This document shows positions 63,818-64,000 of a stretch of DNA of 64,000 nucleotides, one piece after another (position 1 is the first letter of the stretch; every line of letters begins with the position of its first letter). A model generated the notes under the pieces. It was not told the origin of the DNA. It saw only the letters and a program-made list of their open reading frames with translations, and searched no databases. This DNA is from Calothrix sp. NIES-2100 (GTDB lineage: Bacteria; Cyanobacteriota; Cyanobacteriia; Cyanobacteriales; Nostocaceae). The DNA lies in NCBI RefSeq assembly GCF_002368195.1, contig NZ_AP018178.1:2996791-3060790 (forward strand). Reading direction: 5' to 3'. Position numbers and translations under genes: made by a program.

Positions 63818-63904
63818 TAACTGGGCAAGTTCTCAATGAATTGTTAAGAGAAATCCTGCGTGTCACCGCAGGATGAATTTCGATTGAATATATACACTTC
63901 CATC

Positions 63905-64000
63905 ATGCCAAAAAAACAGAAATTTATCAAACAGTCATCCAGGTTCTACCGTTCTGTCGTAGCAACAGCATTATTAACCAATGGCGTTTTCCAGTTTGTT
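63905..64000 (+). CDS. start of a secreted protein (N-terminal fragment, cut by the window edge)
   Basis: An ATG at 63905 opens a frame that runs off the window. It begins MPKKQKFIKQSSRFYRSV and continues into a hydrophobic VATALLTNGVFQFV, a long basic n-region followed by the start of a signal peptide. The long leader, tandem upstream repeats and hairpins hint at a highly regulated surface or sheath protein. I faintly associate this type of start with cyanobacterial DUF11-type surface proteins, but the fragment is too short to decide. Confidence 0.6.
   Translation, partial: MPKKQKFIKQSSRFYRSVVATALLTNGVFQFV

Larger units (their letters stand above)
62844..63904. other. 1.06-kb AT-rich intergenic region with tandem leader-like repeats
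   Basis: Holds the ktrA terminator/repeat, a direct repeat of about 85-92 bp (63301-63384 and 63455-63546), a GAGCTACTG..CAGTAGCT inverted pair between the repeats, a hairpin with T-run (63791-63817), and a perfect 8-bp hairpin (63854-63875). No gene; it is probably a long regulatory leader for the following secreted protein. Confidence 0.55.

Overview
This window looks like chromosomal DNA from a filamentous, probably heterocyst-forming cyanobacterium (order Nostocales). The evidence is the dense HIP1 octamer GCGATCGC, the photosystem II D2 gene, a tocopherol pathway cluster, kinases fused to GUN4 and CHASE2 domains, SLH-type porin and DUF1400 families, and many heptameric tandem repeats of the type known from Nostoc and Calothrix. 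There is no rRNA operon, prophage, CRISPR array or intact transposase. One tRNA (Asn-GTT) is present.

Layout. 0-7 kb: GUN4 kinase, a PspA-like coiled-coil protein, a secreted hypothetical protein, an orphan HicB antitoxin, a VanY-type carboxypeptidase and mnmG. 7-20 kb: a PilP-like membrane protein, a repeat-rich stretch with abutting miniature transposons, an amidase, an HPP transporter, a two-gene polar amino-acid ABC transporter with a fused binding protein-permease, a family 5 glycosidase with RTX repeats, and a rifampin-phosphotransferase-type enzyme. 20-35 kb: an M1 aminopeptidase with HEAT repeats, a DUF3352 protein, Uma2 nucleases, a methyltransferase, a PrsW-like protease, a tandem PTPS protein, rrf2-cysK-dnaJ-like, and an SLH porin. 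35-43 kb: phhB, a structured RNA or leader-peptide unit, a TnpB/omega-RNA-like remnant, solitary psbD, an ABC ATPase pair, a decayed kinase/AAA/WD40 locus and an NYN nuclease. 43-64 kb: tRNA-Asn, a PLP enzyme, a CHASE2 kinase, Uma2, EamA, a DUF1400 hydrolase, truB, a PEP-CTERM protein, a TonB receptor, TPR proteins, a tocopherol operon (gamma-TMT, HPT, TPR), ktrB-ktrA and the start of a secreted protein.

Most genes are ordinary housekeeping or cyanobacterial accessory genes in short units. Clear co-transcription candidates are the amino-acid transporter (8-bp overlap), rrf2-cysK-dnaJ-like, the 90-aa protein with its ABC ATPase (13-bp gap), gamma-TMT-HPT-TPR (gaps of 3-4 bp) and ktrB-ktrA.

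The least ordinary material lies between phhB and psbD. A roughly 300-nt minus-strand unit there carries a 25-codon reading frame with an 11-nt perfect Shine-Dalgarno match, long-range RNA pairings and a strong terminator. It sits beside a solitary TnpB 3'-end/omega-RNA-like remnant. Other notable points are miniature transposons whose TTA target duplication coincides with the stop codon of neighbouring genes, a glycosidase with an internally deleted duplicate of its own catalytic domain, a standalone D2 protein with Phe in place of a normally invariant Trp next to TyrD, and an apparently Firmicutes-like rifampin phosphotransferase. All family names come from reading motifs and from memory of the families; no database search was run.
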